DNA from: Chloroflexota bacterium
GTDB lineage: Bacteria > Chloroflexota > Dehalococcoidia > RBG-13-53-26
Direction of reading: 5' to 3'
Length of the DNA stretch: 6,345 bases
NCBI GenBank assembly: GCA_030616195.1
Contig: JAUWXW010000104.1
Span: 1-6,345, forward strand
The notes beneath the pieces were generated by a model. That model saw only the letters and a program-made list of their open reading frames with translations. It was not told the origin of the DNA and made no database searches. A program made the position numbers and the translations under genes. Of this stretch, positions 5,988-6,345 are shown piece by piece. Each line of letters begins with the position of its first letter. Position 1 is the first letter of the stretch.

Positions 5988-6024
5988 TCAACTAGTTGAG
6001 GGATGAGCCAGGTGACAGCATCCC
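5988..6024. promoter_or_regulatory. Perfect 12-bp palindrome next to a 6-bp hairpin, downstream of the oxidoreductase gene
   Basis: TCAACTAGTTGA (5988-5999) is a perfect palindrome. Directly beside it GGGATG (6000-6005) and CATCCC (6019-6024) form an inverted repeat with a 13-nt loop. On the minus strand the hairpin begins 23 nt after the stop codon of the oxidoreductase. This suits a transcript end, but no real T run follows, only TTGATTCTTAC. The palindrome could alternatively be an operator. Confidence 0.3.
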
Positions 6025-6047
6025 CGCCGACTGTGTGCTTTCGTGCC

Positions 6048-6345
6048 TTATGCCTTGGCCCTGGCCCACTCCTGCAGCCGTTTGTTTATGGTTCTCACTT
6101 GGTGAACCAAGGAGTCTGGCTCTTCTTTCCCCGCCTCTTCCCAGGGCTTGCCCAGCCCCAGGTCCGTAGCTATGATTTTGTAGCAGTTGTAAGACTCGCC
6201 CACCCCGGCATTGGCTCCCGGATGCCAGGCCGCACCTGTGGCATAAAGGTTCTTTATCGGCGTTCTGTGGTTGGCCAACTCCGGGATAGGCCTGTTCTGG
6301 TAGCGTTGATACGGCACATGGTCGACAATGCTTATGGTTCCGTTC
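6048..6345 (-). CDS. FAD-dependent oxidoreductase (phytoene desaturase/amine oxidase-like), C-terminal part
   Basis: The frame is open from the window edge to the TAA at 6050-6048, giving 98 residues of the C-terminus; the true start lies outside the window. NLYATGAAWHPGANAGVGESYNC corresponds to the conserved C-terminal FAD-contacting segment of CrtI-like NAD(P)/FAD oxidoreductases (COG1233 type), where the (N)LYxxG...HPG pattern precedes a long helix (here YKIIATDLGL). The rest is a charged helical tail ending RLQEWARAKA. The Rossmann-type FAD-binding N-terminus is not in the window, so the substrate is open; carotenoid desaturation should not be assumed. A GTG codon at 6317 could be read as a start but lies inside the conserved domain. 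The gene is separated from the next one by 531 bp containing a repeat and a promoter, so it probably belongs to another transcript. Confidence 0.75.
   Translation of the reverse strand, partial: NGTISIVDHVPYQRYQNRPIPELANHRTPIKNLYATGAAWHPGANAGVGESYNCYKIIATDLGLGKPWEEAGKEEPDSLVHQVRTINKRLQEWARAKA

Noticed and set aside
6048..6317. GTG at 6317 as the start of a small separate 89-aa gene
   Set aside because: The frame continues upstream to the window edge, there is no ribosome binding site, and the sequence is plainly the C-terminus of a larger oxidoreductase.

Overview
The window carries one gene cluster read entirely on the minus strand, so it runs from high to low coordinates. It encodes CoA-thioester metabolism. 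In order of transcription the genes are: the C-terminal end of an FAD-dependent oxidoreductase (6345-6048); a 531-bp gap; an HMG-CoA-synthase-like/DUF35 fusion protein (5516-4092); an SCP2-type thiolase (4079-2895); two tandem paralogous acyl-CoA dehydrogenases (2744-1554 and 1519-269); and the N-terminal part of a third acyl-CoA dehydrogenase (246-1, cut by the window edge). Every complete gene has a clear AGGAGG-type ribosome binding site. Gaps inside the cluster are 12, 150, 34 and 22 bp, which fits one operon with a possible break in the 150-bp spacer.

The source is a bacterium of moderate GC content with strong Shine-Dalgarno sites. The combination of many acyl-CoA dehydrogenases, a thiolase and a DUF35 protein is common in Desulfobacterota, Dehalococcoidia-like Chloroflexota and actinobacteria. 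The first two seem the better guess, but the sequence does not settle it.

How the genes may work together: the dehydrogenases would introduce a C=C bond into a CoA-activated acid. The thiolase, assisted by the zinc-ribbon/OB-fold (DUF35) domain of its neighbour, would make or cleave a C-C bond next to the thioester. No hydratase or 3-hydroxyacyl-CoA dehydrogenase lies in the window. The substrate cannot be read from the sequence. The arrangement resembles the archaeal thiolase/HMG-CoA synthase/DUF35 complex, the BbsAB thiolase of anaerobic toluene degradation, and the actinobacterial steroid side-chain enzymes (FadE pairs, ChsH2, Ltp2).

The most notable points are: the synthase-like domain appears to lack both the catalytic Cys and the Glu of true HMG-CoA synthase; both full-length dehydrogenases lack the usual C-terminal catalytic Glu and instead carry one at the helix-G position; and a near-consensus sigma70-type promoter (TTGAAA-17-TATAAT) lies about 250 nt ahead of the fusion gene, giving a long untranslated leader, with a dispersed-type palindromic repeat just upstream of it.
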